This document shows, piece by piece, positions 17,682 to 26,739 of a stretch of 64,000 nt of DNA. The DNA lies in assembly GCF_001423905.1 (NCBI RefSeq), contig NZ_LMPQ01000010.1:604907-668906 (forward strand). Direction: 5' to 3'. Position 1 is the stretch's first letter. The number at the start of each line of letters is the position of its first letter. The position numbers were made by a program, and so were the translations under genes. The notes below the pieces were generated by a model, which did not search any database, was not told where the DNA came from, and saw only the letters and a program-made list of their open reading frames with translations. This DNA comes from Frigoribacterium sp. Leaf186 (GTDB taxonomy: Bacteria > Actinomycetota > Actinomycetes > Actinomycetales > Microbacteriaceae).

Positions 17682-18707
17682 ATGCGAATCGGCATTCTCA
17701 CCAGCGGCGGCGACTGCCCCGGTCTCAACGCGGTCATCCGCGGAGCCGTGCTCAAGGGCACGCAGATCCACGGACAAGAGTTCGTCGGGTTCCGCGACGG
17801 CTGGCGCGGCGTCGTCGACGGCGACGTCATGCCCCTCACCCGCAAGGAGATCCAGGGCATCGCCAAGCAGGGCGGCACGATCCTCGGCACGAGCCGCACC
17901 AACCCCTTCGAGGGCGACGGCGGCGTGGACCGCATCGCCGAGAACATGGAGCGCTTCGGCATCGACGCCATGGTCGCGATCGGCGGAGAAGGCACCCTGG
18001 CCGCCGCCAAGCGCCTGACCGACGCCGGGCTCAAGATCGTCGGCGTGCCCAAGACCGTCGACAACGACCTCGGCGCCACCGACTACACGTTCGGCTTCGA
18101 CACCGCGGTGCAGATCGCGACCGACGCCATGGACCGTCTGCGGACGACCGGCGACTCGCACAGCCGGTGCATGGTCGCCGAGGTCATGGGCCGCCACGTG
18201 GGCTGGATCGCCCTGCACTCGGGGATGGCCGCGGGCGCCCACGCCATCCTCATCCCCGAGCAGGCGACGAGCATGGACCAGATCGTCGAGTGGGTGCAGT
18301 CTGCCTACGACCGGGGGCGCGCCCCGCTCGTCGTCGTGGCCGAGGGCTTCGTGCCCGACCACGAGAGCGACGTGCACTCCGAGCGCGGCCTCGACGCGTT
18401 CGGGCGGCCGCGACTCGGCGGCATCGGCGAGCGCCTCGCCCCCGTCATCGAGGAGCGCACCGGCATCGAGACCCGCGCCACGACGCTGGGCCACATCCAG
18501 CGCGGCGGCACGCCCACCTCGTACGACCGTGTGCTCGCGACCCGCCTCGGCATGGCCGCGAGCGACGCGGTCGTCGAGGGGCGCTGGGGCCGAATGGTCG
18601 CCCTGCGCGGCACCGAGATCGTGCACGTGTCGTTCGAGGAGGCGCTCGACAGCCTCAAGGTCGTGCCGCAGAACCGCTACGACGAGGCCGCGATCCTCTT
18701 CGGGTGA
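17682..18707 (+). CDS. pfkA: 6-phosphofructokinase
   Basis: Phosphorylates fructose 6-phosphate in glycolysis. 341 residues. The nucleotide loop GGDCPGLNAVIR is at about 10-21. GGEGTL near 104 keeps the Gly typical of ATP-dependent enzymes, and PKTVDNDL and MGRHVGWIAL follow. Actinobacterial relatives with this mix are usually ATP-dependent and lack classical allosteric control, so ATP is the likely donor, though PPi use cannot be excluded from sequence. The ATG at 17682 with GGAG upstream is preferred to in-frame ATGs 18-21 nt earlier because MRIGILTSGG is the conserved start. Confidence 0.95.
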   Translation: MRIGILTSGGDCPGLNAVIRGAVLKGTQIHGQEFVGFRDGWRGVVDGDVMPLTRKEIQGIAKQGGTILGTSRTNPFEGDGGVDRIAENMERFGIDAMVAIGGEGTLAAAKRLTDAGLKIVGVPKTVDNDLGATDYTFGFDTAVQIATDAMDRLRTTGDSHSRCMVAEVMGRHVGWIALHSGMAAGAHAILIPEQATSMDQIVEWVQSAYDRGRAPLVVVAEGFVPDHESDVHSERGLDAFGRPRLGGIGERLAPVIEERTGIETRATTLGHIQRGGTPTSYDRVLATRLGMAASDAVVEGRWGRMVALRGTEIVHVSFEEALDSLKVVPQNRYDEAAILFG

Positions 18708-18769
18708 GGTGGGGCCGGGCGGCGCCGGGCGGGCCGACGGCTCGTCCCCAGGCCCGGCGACCCCCTCAC
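18704..18769 (+). terminator. Possible long hairpin after pfkA
   Basis: GTGAGG...GGG.CCGGGC around the pfkA stop can pair imperfectly with GCCCGG...CCC.CCTCAC ending at 18769. There is no T-tract, so support is moderate. Confidence 0.35.
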
Positions 18770-18829
18770 CGCTCCCGGGTCCGTCGCGCAGCCGATGTGC
18801 TCGCGGCCGGACTCTGACAGTCTCGACGC

Positions 18830-19330
18830 ATGATCACGTTCATCGTGGTGGGGGCGATCGGGCTCCTGCTCCTGCTCGTCAGCATCGTCGTGGGCGACCT
18901 GCTCGACGTGTTCGACGTCGGTGACGGGCTCGTGTCGGGCGTCGCCCTGGGCGCAGCCCTGGCCATCTTCGGGCTCGCGGGCGTCGTCACGTCGCAGACC
19001 GACCTCGCGCCGGGGTGGACGTACGCCGTCGCGGTCGGCATGGCCCTCGCCGCGCTCGTGCTGATCCAGCTCGTCGTGCGTCGGGTGACCCGTCGCGAGA
19101 GCGGTGGCCACTGGTCGCCGGTCGGCTTCGTCGGCGTCACGACCGAGGCCACCGGCCCCGGCGGGGGCGAGGTGCGCCTCGACGGCGTCCGCGAACTCGA
19201 GCGCCGACTGGCCACCAGCGCCGAGCGCATCGAGCGCGGCGTCCGGGTCCGCGTGGTGGCCGAGAACGGCCCGCGGGTCGAGGTCGCGCCGCTCGGCGAC
19301 CCGGCACCCGGTGATCCCCAGACCAACTGA
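18830..19330 (+). CDS. NfeD-like membrane protein, partner of flotillin
   Basis: 166 residues. An N-terminal helix (ITFIVVGAIGLLLLLVSIVVG) and two further hydrophobic segments precede a C-terminal soluble OB-like domain starting near SPVGFVGVTTEATGPGGGEV, typical of short NfeD proteins. NfeD genes usually pair with SPFH/flotillin genes, as here, where flotillin starts 11 nt downstream. The pair probably organises membrane microdomains or membrane-protein turnover. The ATG follows a GACAGT hexamer by eight bases. Confidence 0.82.
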   Translation: MITFIVVGAIGLLLLLVSIVVGDLLDVFDVGDGLVSGVALGAALAIFGLAGVVTSQTDLAPGWTYAVAVGMALAALVLIQLVVRRVTRRESGGHWSPVGFVGVTTEATGPGGGEVRLDGVRELERRLATSAERIERGVRVRVVAENGPRVEVAPLGDPAPGDPQTN

Positions 19331-19341
19331 AAGGAAGCCCC

Positions 19342-20763
19342 GTGGACTTCATCTCCTCCAACGTCAGCGTCGTCGCCATCGTCGTCGCCGTCGTCATCGT
19401 GCTCGCCCTGCTGTCGTTCGTCGCCAGTCGGGTCCGCCGCGTCCCGCCGAACGAGGCGCTCATCGTCGTCGGCCGTGGTGCCGAACGCTCCGAGGGCGGC
19501 GGCATCTCGAGCCCCCAGAAGGTCATCATCGGCGGCCGCACGTTCGTCTGGCCGATCTTCCAAGAGGGGTTCAAGCTCTCGCTCGAGCAGTACCAGACCC
19601 CGGTCGAGGTGCAGGCGATCGACGCCAACTACATCCGCACCGCGGTCAAGGCGACGGTCAACTTCAAGGTCACCGGCACCGAGGACGGCGTCCGCCGCGC
19701 GGCCCAGCGCTACCTGCTGCAGCAGCAGCAGCTGCCCGTCATCGTGCAGCAGTCGCTCGAGGGCTCGATCCGCGGCCTGATCGGCGGGCAGCCGGTCGAC
19801 GACCTGGTGAAGAACTTCTCGCGGCTCGCGGCCGACGCGGTCAACGAGACCAAGGGCGAGCTCGCCGAACTCGGCCTCCAGATCGAGACCATGAACATCC
19901 GCGAGATCGAGACGCCCGGCAGCACCTACCTCGCCGACCGCGGTCGAGCCGAGGCCGCCGTCGCGAAGCAGAACGCCGACGTCGCCGAAGCCGAGGCCGA
20001 GCGCATCGCCGCCCTGGCCCGCATCGGCAACACACAGCAGACGGCCGAGCGCCAGCTGCAGCTCGACGTCCGCCAGGCGCAGATCAAGGCCGAGACCGAC
20101 CGGGCCCAGGCCGAGGCCGCCGCGGCGGGCGAGCTCGCCCGGGCCATGCAAGACAAGCTCGTCGCCGAGCAAGAGAGCATCGCCGTCGCCGAGCAGGCCA
20201 AGGTCAACCAAGAACGCCTGAACATCGAGGTCCGTCAGCCGGCCGAGGCCGCGGCCTACGCGTCGGTGCAGAACGCCGAGGCCGAGCGCGACGCCGCCAA
20301 CGCCGCCGTCGAGGCCGAGGCCTTCCGTCGCACGCAGCTCGCCGACGCCGCCCGCAACGCGGCCGAGAACGAGGCGGCCGCCGTCGAGGCGGCCGGTCGC
20401 GCCGAGGCCGCCGCCATCAAGGCCAAGGGTCTGGCCGAGGCCGAGGCCGTCGACGCCCTGGCCGAGGCCCAGGGCAAGTTCGGGCAGGCCGCCCTCGCCT
20501 CGCAGGTCATCTCGCGCCTGCCCGAGATCGCTCGCGAGATGGCGGCCCCGATGGGCAACATCGACGCCCTCACGGTCGTCTCGACCGACGGCGCGAACGA
20601 ACTGACGAAGTCGGTGGCGAACAACATGACGCAGTTGCAAGACGTCGTGAAGGCCACGACCGGGCTCGACCTGGTCAGCGCGCTCGGCGGGTTCCTCGGT
20701 GCCCGCACCGGGTCCGCCGACGGCGTCCCGGCCTCGCGCCCCCGCACCACCGAGGGCGCGTAG
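19342..20763 (+). CDS. Flotillin/SPFH-domain membrane scaffold protein
   Basis: 473 residues. One N-terminal membrane anchor (VSVVAIVVAVVIVLALLSFVAS) is followed by the SPFH domain (about 30-200, with VPPNEALIVVGRG) and a long Ala/Glu-rich flotillin coiled coil (about 200-400) dense in AEAE and QAEA repeats. Such proteins assemble large oligomers that organise ordered membrane regions and affect secretion and cell-wall enzymes. GTG start at 19342 has a strong AAGGAAG Shine-Dalgarno. It forms an operon with the NfeD-like gene. Confidence 0.93.
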   Translation: MDFISSNVSVVAIVVAVVIVLALLSFVASRVRRVPPNEALIVVGRGAERSEGGGISSPQKVIIGGRTFVWPIFQEGFKLSLEQYQTPVEVQAIDANYIRTAVKATVNFKVTGTEDGVRRAAQRYLLQQQQLPVIVQQSLEGSIRGLIGGQPVDDLVKNFSRLAADAVNETKGELAELGLQIETMNIREIETPGSTYLADRGRAEAAVAKQNADVAEAEAERIAALARIGNTQQTAERQLQLDVRQAQIKAETDRAQAEAAAAGELARAMQDKLVAEQESIAVAEQAKVNQERLNIEVRQPAEAAAYASVQNAEAERDAANAAVEAEAFRRTQLADAARNAAENEAAAVEAAGRAEAAAIKAKGLAEAEAVDALAEAQGKFGQAALASQVISRLPEIAREMAAPMGNIDALTVVSTDGANELTKSVANNMTQLQDVVKATTGLDLVSALGGFLGARTGSADGVPASRPRTTEGA

Positions 20764-20772
20764 CCTCCAGCC

Positions 20773-21741
20773 ATGCGTGCCGTCGTCGTCGAGCAGGGCC
20801 GGGGCCCGGCCCTGCTCGACCGTCCTGAGCCCGAACCCCACGACGGCGAGGTCCTCGTCGAGGTTCTCTGGTCGGGGGTGAACTACAAAGACGGCCTCGC
20901 CCTGCGCGGCGACCCCGGGGTGGCCAAGATCGACCCCCTCGTCCCGGGCATCGACGTGGTGGGGCGCGTCGTCGCGGCCTCCGGTGAAGTCGCGCAGGGT
21001 GACCTGGTCGTCGTCAACGGGGCGGGTCTCGGCGAGACCCGTGACGGTGGTTACGCCGACCGCGTCGTCGTGGCCGCGGAGTCGCTCGTGGTGCTGCCCG
21101 AGAACGTCTCGCCCCGTCGGGCGGCGGCCGTCGGCACGGCGGGCTTCACGGCGATGCTCAGCGTGCTGCGACTCGAACGCGACGTGGCACCGGGCGACGG
21201 CGAGATCGTCGTCACGGGGGCGGCGGGGGGCGTCGGCTCGGTGGCCGTCATGCTGCTGAGCCGTCTGGGCTACTCGGTGACGGCCTCGTCGGGCAGGCTC
21301 GAGACCGAGTCCGACTACCTGCGGTCGCTCGGGGCGACGTCGGTGATCGACCGCGCCGAGCTCGCGAGCGAGGGGCGACCCCTCCAACGGGCGCGATGGG
21401 CGGGGGCGATCGACGGCGTCGGCAGCAGCACCCTCGCCACCCTCCTCGCCCAGACCTCGTGGGGCGGCGTCGTCACGGCGTGCGGCCTGGCCCAGGGGTC
21501 CGACCTGCCGACGACGGTGCTGCCGTTCATCCTGCGCGGCGTGACGCTCGCCGGCGTGAACTCGGTGGACGCGCCTCCTGCCCTCCGGCGCACGGCCTGG
21601 CGGCGCCTGGCCACCGACCTCGACCTCGACCTGCTCGACACCGCGACGACCGAGGTCGACCTGGCCGACGTCGTCGACGCCGGTCGACGGGTGCTCGCCG
21701 GCGAGACCCGCGGGCGCACCGTGGTCAGGGTCGGTGCCTGA
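20773..21741 (+). CDS. Zinc-free MDR oxidoreductase of the YhdH/AcuI type
   Basis: 322 residues, medium-chain dehydrogenase fold. SGVNYKDGLA (about 34-43) and PGIDVVGRV are typical of YhdH/YhfP quinone-oxidoreductase-like proteins related to acryloyl-CoA reductase. The NADPH-binding loop TGAAGGVGSVAV is near 154-165. The catalytic-zinc cysteines of alcohol dehydrogenases are absent. It starts only nine bases after the flotillin stop, so it is probably cotranscribed, although a functional link is not evident. Confidence 0.88.
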   Translation: MRAVVVEQGRGPALLDRPEPEPHDGEVLVEVLWSGVNYKDGLALRGDPGVAKIDPLVPGIDVVGRVVAASGEVAQGDLVVVNGAGLGETRDGGYADRVVVAAESLVVLPENVSPRRAAAVGTAGFTAMLSVLRLERDVAPGDGEIVVTGAAGGVGSVAVMLLSRLGYSVTASSGRLETESDYLRSLGATSVIDRAELASEGRPLQRARWAGAIDGVGSSTLATLLAQTSWGGVVTACGLAQGSDLPTTVLPFILRGVTLAGVNSVDAPPALRRTAWRRLATDLDLDLLDTATTEVDLADVVDAGRRVLAGETRGRTVVRVGA

Positions 21742-21874
21742 CCCGTTGCTCCGAGCCTGCCGGGACCTCTCGCCTGAAGTACCGGATACGCGATAGATTG
21801 TCGGGCATGGAAGGTGCGACATGCACCCCCAGGCGGCGTAGGGAGCCGTCGACGACCCGAGCTCAGGAGCCCCG

Positions 21875-22579
21875 ATGCCCATCCCCCAGACCTCAGACGC
21901 GCCTCCCGCCCCTCGTCGCCTGCTGCGCGACGTCGTCTACGACAAGCTCTTCGTCGCCATCATGGACGGCACGGTCGAACTGGGCGAACGGCTGAACGAC
22001 GACGAGCTGGTCGCCTGGCTGGGTGTCTCCCGCACCCCCGTGCGCGAGGCCATCGCCAAGCTGGCCGACCAGGCCATCGTCGACATCGAGGCCAACCGCT
22101 ACACGCGCATCGTCGCCCCCACGATGGCCGAGTTCGTCGACACCGTCGAGATCGGTTATCAGGTCTGGGCGATGTCGGCCGAGCGCGCGACCCCCGCCCT
22201 GACCGACCAGCAGCTCTCGACGGTGCTCGGGGTGCTCGACGCCCGGGTGGCCGCCTTCGAGAAGCGCGAGCCCGAAGACGCCGTGGCGCTCGACGCCATG
22301 AACGAGCTGCTGCTCTCGGCTGCGGGCAGCCCCTCGCTCGTGCGCCTGTCGCTGGCGAGCGGACCGCGACTGCTGCTGCTCGTGCGCCGGGCCTTCGCCG
22401 CCGGGTTCTTCCCCTGGGACGCGGCTCTCACCTTCAGCCGCGACCTGCGGACGGCCTTCGCCGACCGCGACGCCACCGAGGTGGGACGCCTCATCCGCAC
22501 CCAGCCCGAGAGCTGGACCGAGTTCTTCAGCGACGTCGAGGCCTCCGGCCTCTACCCGGTCGAGTCCCGACGCCCCTGA
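21875..22579 (+). CDS. GntR family regulator, first of a tandem pair
   Basis: 234 residues. The N-terminal winged HTH (VVYDKLFVAIMDGTVELGERLNDDELVAWLGVSRTPVREAI, split here by its two motifs ERLNDDELV and WLGVSRTPVREAI) covers about residues 12-75. The C-terminal domain of about 150 residues is helical but does not show a clear FCD metal site. SD AGGAG precedes the ATG. An upstream TAGATT hexamer (about 21793) may be the promoter. It is very similar to the next gene and to both halves of the double-headed regulator at 14790-16193. Confidence 0.88.
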   Translation: MPIPQTSDAPPAPRRLLRDVVYDKLFVAIMDGTVELGERLNDDELVAWLGVSRTPVREAIAKLADQAIVDIEANRYTRIVAPTMAEFVDTVEIGYQVWAMSAERATPALTDQQLSTVLGVLDARVAAFEKREPEDAVALDAMNELLLSAAGSPSLVRLSLASGPRLLLLVRRAFAAGFFPWDAALTFSRDLRTAFADRDATEVGRLIRTQPESWTEFFSDVEASGLYPVESRRP

Positions 22580-22638
22580 CCCGAGCGGCCGCCCCGACGA
22601 CGGCCGCAGCCCACGACCGAGCATCCGAGAGGGAGCCC

Positions 22639-23325
22639 ATGCCCATCCCCACCCCCGAGACCACCCCGGCACCGCGCCGACTGCTGCGCGACGTCGTCTT
22701 CGACAAGCTGCTGGCCGCCATCGGCGACGGCACGCTCGAGCTGGGCGAACGACTCAACGACGACGAGCTGGTCAGCTGGCTCGGCGTCTCGCGCACCCCC
22801 GTGCGCGAGGCCATCGCCAAGCTCAGCGACTTCGGCCTGGTCGACATCGAGGCGAACCGCTACACGCGGGTCGTGCAGCCGTCGATGACCGAGGTCGACG
22901 ACACCCTCCACGCCGCGCTGGGCGTCTGGAGCCTCGCCGCCCGACGGGCCGCCGTCACGATGGACGACGCCCAGCGCAAGGAGTTCCGGGCGCTGGCCAA
23001 GTCGGTCACGTCCGCCCTCAAGGCGAAGAAGTCCGACCACGCCTTCGAGTTCAAGCGTCTGATCGACGGACTCGTGGGCTACGCCGCGAGCCCCTCGCTC
23101 ACCCGGATGGAAGAGACGGTGGGTGCGCGCACGGCGCTGATCCTGCGACTCTCCGGCCCGGCGTTCTCGGTCGAGAACGCCGTCGCCTTCACCGACTCGC
23201 TCGTCGGGGCGATCGACCAGGGCGACGGCGAGGCCGCGGCGACCGTGCTCGTCGGTCCCGAGACGCAGGACTACGCCATGCAGCTGCTCGACGGCCTGCG
23301 CGAGCAGGGCACCTTCCCCGCCTGA
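22639..23325 (+). CDS. GntR family regulator, second of a tandem pair
   Basis: 228 residues. The first 80 residues are nearly the same as in the upstream gene (PAPRRLLRDVVFDKL, ERLNDDELVSWLGVSRTPV), whereas the C-terminal half has diverged strongly. This pattern suggests that both proteins bind related operators but sense different signals (inference). SD GAGAGGGA sits eight bases before the ATG at 22639, and the 59-nt gap from the first gene suggests an operon. A good terminator follows. Confidence 0.88.
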   Translation: MPIPTPETTPAPRRLLRDVVFDKLLAAIGDGTLELGERLNDDELVSWLGVSRTPVREAIAKLSDFGLVDIEANRYTRVVQPSMTEVDDTLHAALGVWSLAARRAAVTMDDAQRKEFRALAKSVTSALKAKKSDHAFEFKRLIDGLVGYAASPSLTRMEETVGARTALILRLSGPAFSVENAVAFTDSLVGAIDQGDGEAAATVLVGPETQDYAMQLLDGLREQGTFPA

Positions 23326-23374
23326 GACCCTCGCGGGTCGATCACGGCCGACCCGCGACGGTGGCCCGAGACGG

Positions 23375-23411
23375 GAACGACGCCGCTACCCGAGAGGTGG
23401 CGGCGTCGTTC
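23375..23411 (+). terminator. Hairpin terminator after the tandem gntR genes
   Basis: A twelve-base stem GAACGACGCCGC (23375-23386) pairs perfectly with 23400-23411 around a 13-nt loop, 50 nt after the stop of the second gntR gene. Confidence 0.7.
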
Positions 23412-23428
23412 GTCGTGCAAGACGCTGC

Positions 23429-23509
23429 GGGCCGAGCGGGTCGAGCGGGTCCAGCGGGTCCAGCAGGTCCAGCAGGTCCAGCAGGTCCAGCAGGTCCAGC
23501 GGGTCCAGC
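23429..23509. repeat. Nine tandem copies of a 9-bp unit
   Basis: Contiguous units GGGCCGAGC, GGGTCGAGC, GGGTCCAGC twice, AGGTCCAGC four times, then GGGTCCAGC. Gradual drift from one end to the other is typical of slipped-strand expansion. It lies between the converging ends of gntR and hemL and directly abuts a second array with a different unit length. Confidence 0.9.
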
Positions 23510-23541
23510 GGCCACGCGGCCACGCGGCCACGCGGCCACGC
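23510..23541. repeat. Four tandem copies of GGCCACGC
   Basis: Four exact 8-bp copies follow the 9-bp array without a gap and end in GGCCTAGCC. Being 8 bp, copy changes would shift any reading frame, consistent with non-coding DNA. Confidence 0.9.
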
Positions 23542-23615
23542 GGCCTAGCCATCGCGAGGCCTACGGGAGCCGGGCGCGGCCGAGGGGAGCCGGGCCGAGC
23601 CGTCGTCGGTCGAGC

Positions 23616-24959
23616 TCAGCCGGGGACGACGGCGCGAGCCGCCGCGCGAGCCGCGGCAGGCAGGGCCTCGACGATGCGCGACACGGCCTCGTCGTCGTGC
23701 GCGGCCGTCACGAACCACGCCTCGAAGACCGACGGTGGCAGGTTGACCCCGGCGTCGAGCATGGCATGGAAGAACGGCGGGTAGCGCCAGGTCTCTTGTG
23801 CCCGCACGTCGTCGTAGTTCGTGGGTGGGGTCGCCGTGAAGGCGAACGAGAACAGCGAACCGGCGCGCTGCACGGTGTGCTCGACGCCCTCGGCCGACAG
23901 GGCCTCGGAGACGGCTCGCGACAGGGTGTCGGACACCGCGTCGAGGTGGGCGTAGACCTCGGGCGTCGCGAGCCGCAGGGTGGCGAGCCCGGCGGCCACG
24001 GCGACCGGGTTTCCGCTCAGGGTGCCCGCCTGGTACACCGGGCCGAGCGGTGCCAGGAAGTCCATGACCTCGGCCCGACCACCGAGCGCGGCGAGCGGCA
24101 GGCCACCGCCGACGACCTTGCCGAACGTGACGAGGTCGGGCTGCCAGCCGGCGCCGTCGGGCACGACCTGCGAGGCCTCGAGGCCCCACCACCCCGCTCG
24201 GCCGACCCGGAACCCCGTGAGCACCTCATCGACGATCAGCAGCGAACCGTGGCGACGCGTGATCTCGGAGAGGCTGCGGTTGAAGCCGCGGTGCGGCGCC
24301 AGCACGCCCATGTTGGCGGCGGCCGCCTCGACGATGACGGCGGCGATGCGCGGGCCGTGTTCGTCGAACGCCGCGCGGACCGCGTCGAGGTCGTTGTAGG
24401 GCAGCACCAGCGTCTGGGCGGCGGTCTCGGCCGTGATGCCGGCGGACCCGGGCAACGACAGGGTCGCGACGCCCGAGCCGGCCTCGGCCAGCAGCGAGTC
24501 GGAGTGGCCGTGGTAGTGGCCGGCGAACTTCACGAGCAGGTCGCGGCCGGTGTAGCCGCGAGCGAGCCGGATGGCCGTCATGGTCGCCTCGGTGCCGGTC
24601 GAGACCATGCGCAGCTTGCCGATCGGGCGCTGGTCGTCGACGGCGACGCGTTCGCGCACGAGTTCGGCGAGCTCGGTCTCGGCAGGCGTCGAGGCCCCGA
24701 ACGACAGGCCGCGTGCGGCGGCCTGCTGCACGGCCTCGAGCACCTCGGGGTGTGTGTGGCCGAGGATGGCCGGGCCCCACGACGCGACGAGGTCGACGTA
24801 CTCGCGCCCCTCGGCGTCGGTGACGTACGCGCCCTTCGCTCCGACGAGGAACCGCGGCGTGCCGCCGACCGAACCGTAGGCGCGGACGGGCGAGTTGACC
24901 CCGCCGGGGATCGACCGCTTCGCGCGGGCGAAGTAGGTGTCGTTGCTCTGCTCGGTCAT
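23616..24959 (-). CDS. hemL: Glutamate-1-semialdehyde 2,1-aminomutase
   Basis: PLP enzyme that makes 5-aminolevulinate, the second step of the C5 haem route after HemA. 447 residues. N-terminal [17 protein letters not shown] is the family signature, and [21 protein letters not shown] and the PLP lysine in [12 protein letters not shown] (about 273-284) are intact. Last gene of the minus-strand haem run. Its ATG overlaps the hemB stop by one base (TGATG), indicating translational coupling. Confidence 0.97.
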   Translation of the reverse strand: MTEQSNDTYFARAKRSIPGGVNSPVRAYGSVGGTPRFLVGAKGAYVTDAEGREYVDLVASWGPAILGHTHPEVLEAVQQAAARGLSFGASTPAETELAELVRERVAVDDQRPIGKLRMVSTGTEATMTAIRLARGYTGRDLLVKFAGHYHGHSDSLLAEAGSGVATLSLPGSAGITAETAAQTLVLPYNDLDAVRAAFDEHGPRIAAVIVEAAAANMGVLAPHRGFNRSLSEITRRHGSLLIVDEVLTGFRVGRAGWWGLEASQVVPDGAGWQPDLVTFGKVVGGGLPLAALGGRAEVMDFLAPLGPVYQAGTLSGNPVAVAAGLATLRLATPEVYAHLDAVSDTLSRAVSEALSAEGVEHTVQRAGSLFSFAFTATPPTNYDDVRAQETWRYPPFFHAMLDAGVNLPPSVFEAWFVTAAHDDEAVSRIVEALPAAARAAARAVVPG

Positions 24960-25948
24960 CAGAACCGCTCTTTCTGGAGGCGCGTGGCCAGTTCGGTGGC
25001 CCAGTACGTCAGGATCGCGTCGGCACCGGCCCGCTTGATCGAGAGCACGCTCTCGTAGGACGCGGCGTCGAGGTCGATCCAGCCGTTCGCGGCGGCCGCG
25101 TGGATCATCGCGTACTCACCGCTGATCTGGTACGCCCAGACCGGCACGGTGCTGGTCGCGGCGGTCTCGGCGAGGACGTCGAGGTAGCTCATGGCGGGCT
25201 TGACCATGACGACGTCGGCACCCTCGGCGATGTCGAGGTCGACCTCGCGGAGGCCCTCGCGCCCGTTGGCGGCGTCCATCTGGTACGTGCGGCGGTCGCC
25301 GACGAGGGTGGACTGCACGGCCTCGCGGAAGGGGCCGTAGAAGGCGGACGCGTACTTCGCCGCGTAGGCGAGCAGTGCCGTGCCACCGAATCCGGCCTCG
25401 TCGAGGGCGTCGCGGGCCGAGCCGATCTGGCCGTCCATCATGCCGCTCATGCCGATCAGCTGCGAGCCGGCCTCGGCCTGCACGACGGCCATCTCGTCGT
25501 AGCGCACGAGGGTGGCGTCGTTGTCGACCGAGCCGTCGGCGGCGAGCACGCCGCAGTGGCCGTGGTCGGTGAACTCGTCGAGGCAGAGGTCGGTCTGCAC
25601 GACCAGAGCACCCTGGGCGGCGTCGACCGCCACGCGGGTGGCCACGTTGAGGATGCCCTCGGGGTCGGTCGCCCCCGAGCCGACGGCGTCTTTCTCGAGC
25701 GGCACGCCGAACAGCATGACGCCGCCGACGCCGGCCTCGGCCGCCTGTTCGATCGCCCGGGGCAGGCTCGACAGGCTGTGGTGCACGACGCCCGGCATGG
25801 ACGAGATCGGGCTGGGCTGGTCGATGCCCTCACGGACGAACATCGGCAGCACGAGGTCGGCGGGGTGCAGGCGGGTCTCGGCGGTCAGGCGGCGCAGGGC
25901 AGGCGTTGCGCGCAGGCGGCGGGGCCGCACGCGGGGGAAATCGGACAT
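24959..25948 (-). CDS. hemB: Delta-aminolevulinic acid dehydratase (porphobilinogen synthase)
   Basis: Condenses two 5-aminolevulinates to porphobilinogen. 329 residues. Both active-site lysines are visible ([11 protein letters not shown] and [11 protein letters not shown]). The metal loop reads [14 protein letters not shown]: two of the three cysteines of zinc-type enzymes are present, the middle one being Asp, so the metal requirement may be mixed. One-base overlaps join it to hemD before it and hemL after it. A copy of GGAGGCGCG (24976-24984) falls in its last codons. Confidence 0.96.
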   Translation of the reverse strand: MSDFPRVRPRRLRATPALRRLTAETRLHPADLVLPMFVREGIDQPSPISSMPGVVHHSLSSLPRAIEQAAEAGVGGVMLFGVPLEKDAVGSGATDPEGILNVATRVAVDAAQGALVVQTDLCLDEFTDHGHCGVLAADGSVDNDATLVRYDEMAVVQAEAGSQLIGMSGMMDGQIGSARDALDEAGFGGTALLAYAAKYASAFYGPFREAVQSTLVGDRRTYQMDAANGREGLREVDLDIAEGADVVMVKPAMSYLDVLAETAATSTVPVWAYQISGEYAMIHAAAANGWIDLDAASYESVLSIKRAGADAILTYWATELATRLQKERF

Positions 25949-26739
25949 CAGTCCTTCTCGGTGGGGGGCGTTCCGGCGGTCGGGCCGTCGAGGGCGTGGT
26001 CGACCACGGCCTCGACGAGGGCGGCCGCCGATCGGGTCTCGGCGATCAGGTGCACGGGCAGTCCCGCGGCACGGGCGTCGAAGGCGGTGCGCGGGCCGAT
26101 GCACGCGACGAGCGTGGCCGCGGGCAGGGGGGCCAGTTGGGCGGCGATCTGGCGGGCGACGCTGCCCGAGGTGACGAGCAGCACGCCGATCGAGCCGTCG
26201 GCGACGCCGTCGCGCACCTCGTCCGACACGGGCACGCCGACCGTGCGGTACGCCGACACGAACTCGGCGTCGAACCCCCGGGCCGACAGCCCGGCGACGA
26301 GCGTCGGTTCGGCCAGGTCGGACTGGGGCACGAGCACGCGACCGGTGACCTCGTCGGCCGGCCACTCCTTGACCAGCCCGCGGGCGGAGTTGTCACCCTC
26401 GGGCACGAAGTCGACGCGGACGCCCGCGAGGCCCAGGGCCGAGGCCGTGGTCTCGCCGACGGCGGCGACGCGGGTCGACGCCGGGGGCCGGATGCCGCTG
26501 CCGACCAGCACGTCGACCGTCGTGGCGCTGGTGACGACGAGCCATTCGTAGACGCCGGCCTCGAGACGGGCGAGCGCCGCGGCCAGCAGCTCGGGGGTCT
26601 CGGCCGGGGCGAAGTTGATGAGCGGGGCGATGACCGGTGCCGCACCGCGCGATCGGAGCGAGGCCGCGACTCCGTCGCCCCATTTGCCGCCGCGCGGCAC
26701 GAGGACGCGGACGCCCTTCAGGGGCTTGTCGGCCGTCAC
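25948..26739 (-). CDS. hemD: Uroporphyrinogen-III synthase
   Basis: Cyclises hydroxymethylbilane with inversion of ring D. 263 residues with the two-lobed, poorly conserved HemD fold. Recognisable segments are VLVPRGG at the start, [32 protein letters not shown] and [13 protein letters not shown]. The GTG start overlaps the hemC stop by four bases (GTGA) and its stop overlaps the hemB start, so identity rests on both motifs and tight operon context. Confidence 0.92.
   Translation of the reverse strand: MTADKPLKGVRVLVPRGGKWGDGVAASLRSRGAAPVIAPLINFAPAETPELLAAALARLEAGVYEWLVVTSATTVDVLVGSGIRPPASTRVAAVGETTASALGLAGVRVDFVPEGDNSARGLVKEWPADEVTGRVLVPQSDLAEPTLVAGLSARGFDAEFVSAYRTVGVPVSDEVRDGVADGSIGVLLVTSGSVARQIAAQLAPLPAATLVACIGPRTAFDARAAGLPVHLIAETRSAAALVEAVVDHALDGPTAGTPPTEKD

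Noticed and set aside
18766-21882. Minus-strand frame of over 1000 codons opposite the NfeD, flotillin and oxidoreductase genes
   Set aside because: Repetitive Leu/Gly/Asp composition arises from reading flotillin coiled-coil codons backwards.
23429-23541. Tandem arrays considered as a CRISPR
   Set aside because: Units are 8-9 bp without spacers, and there are no cas genes.
23271-23552. Minus-strand frame encoding Trp-Thr-Cys repeats
   Set aside because: It is only the translation of the 9-bp tandem array; the adjoining 8-bp array would break any frame, and there is no start signal.
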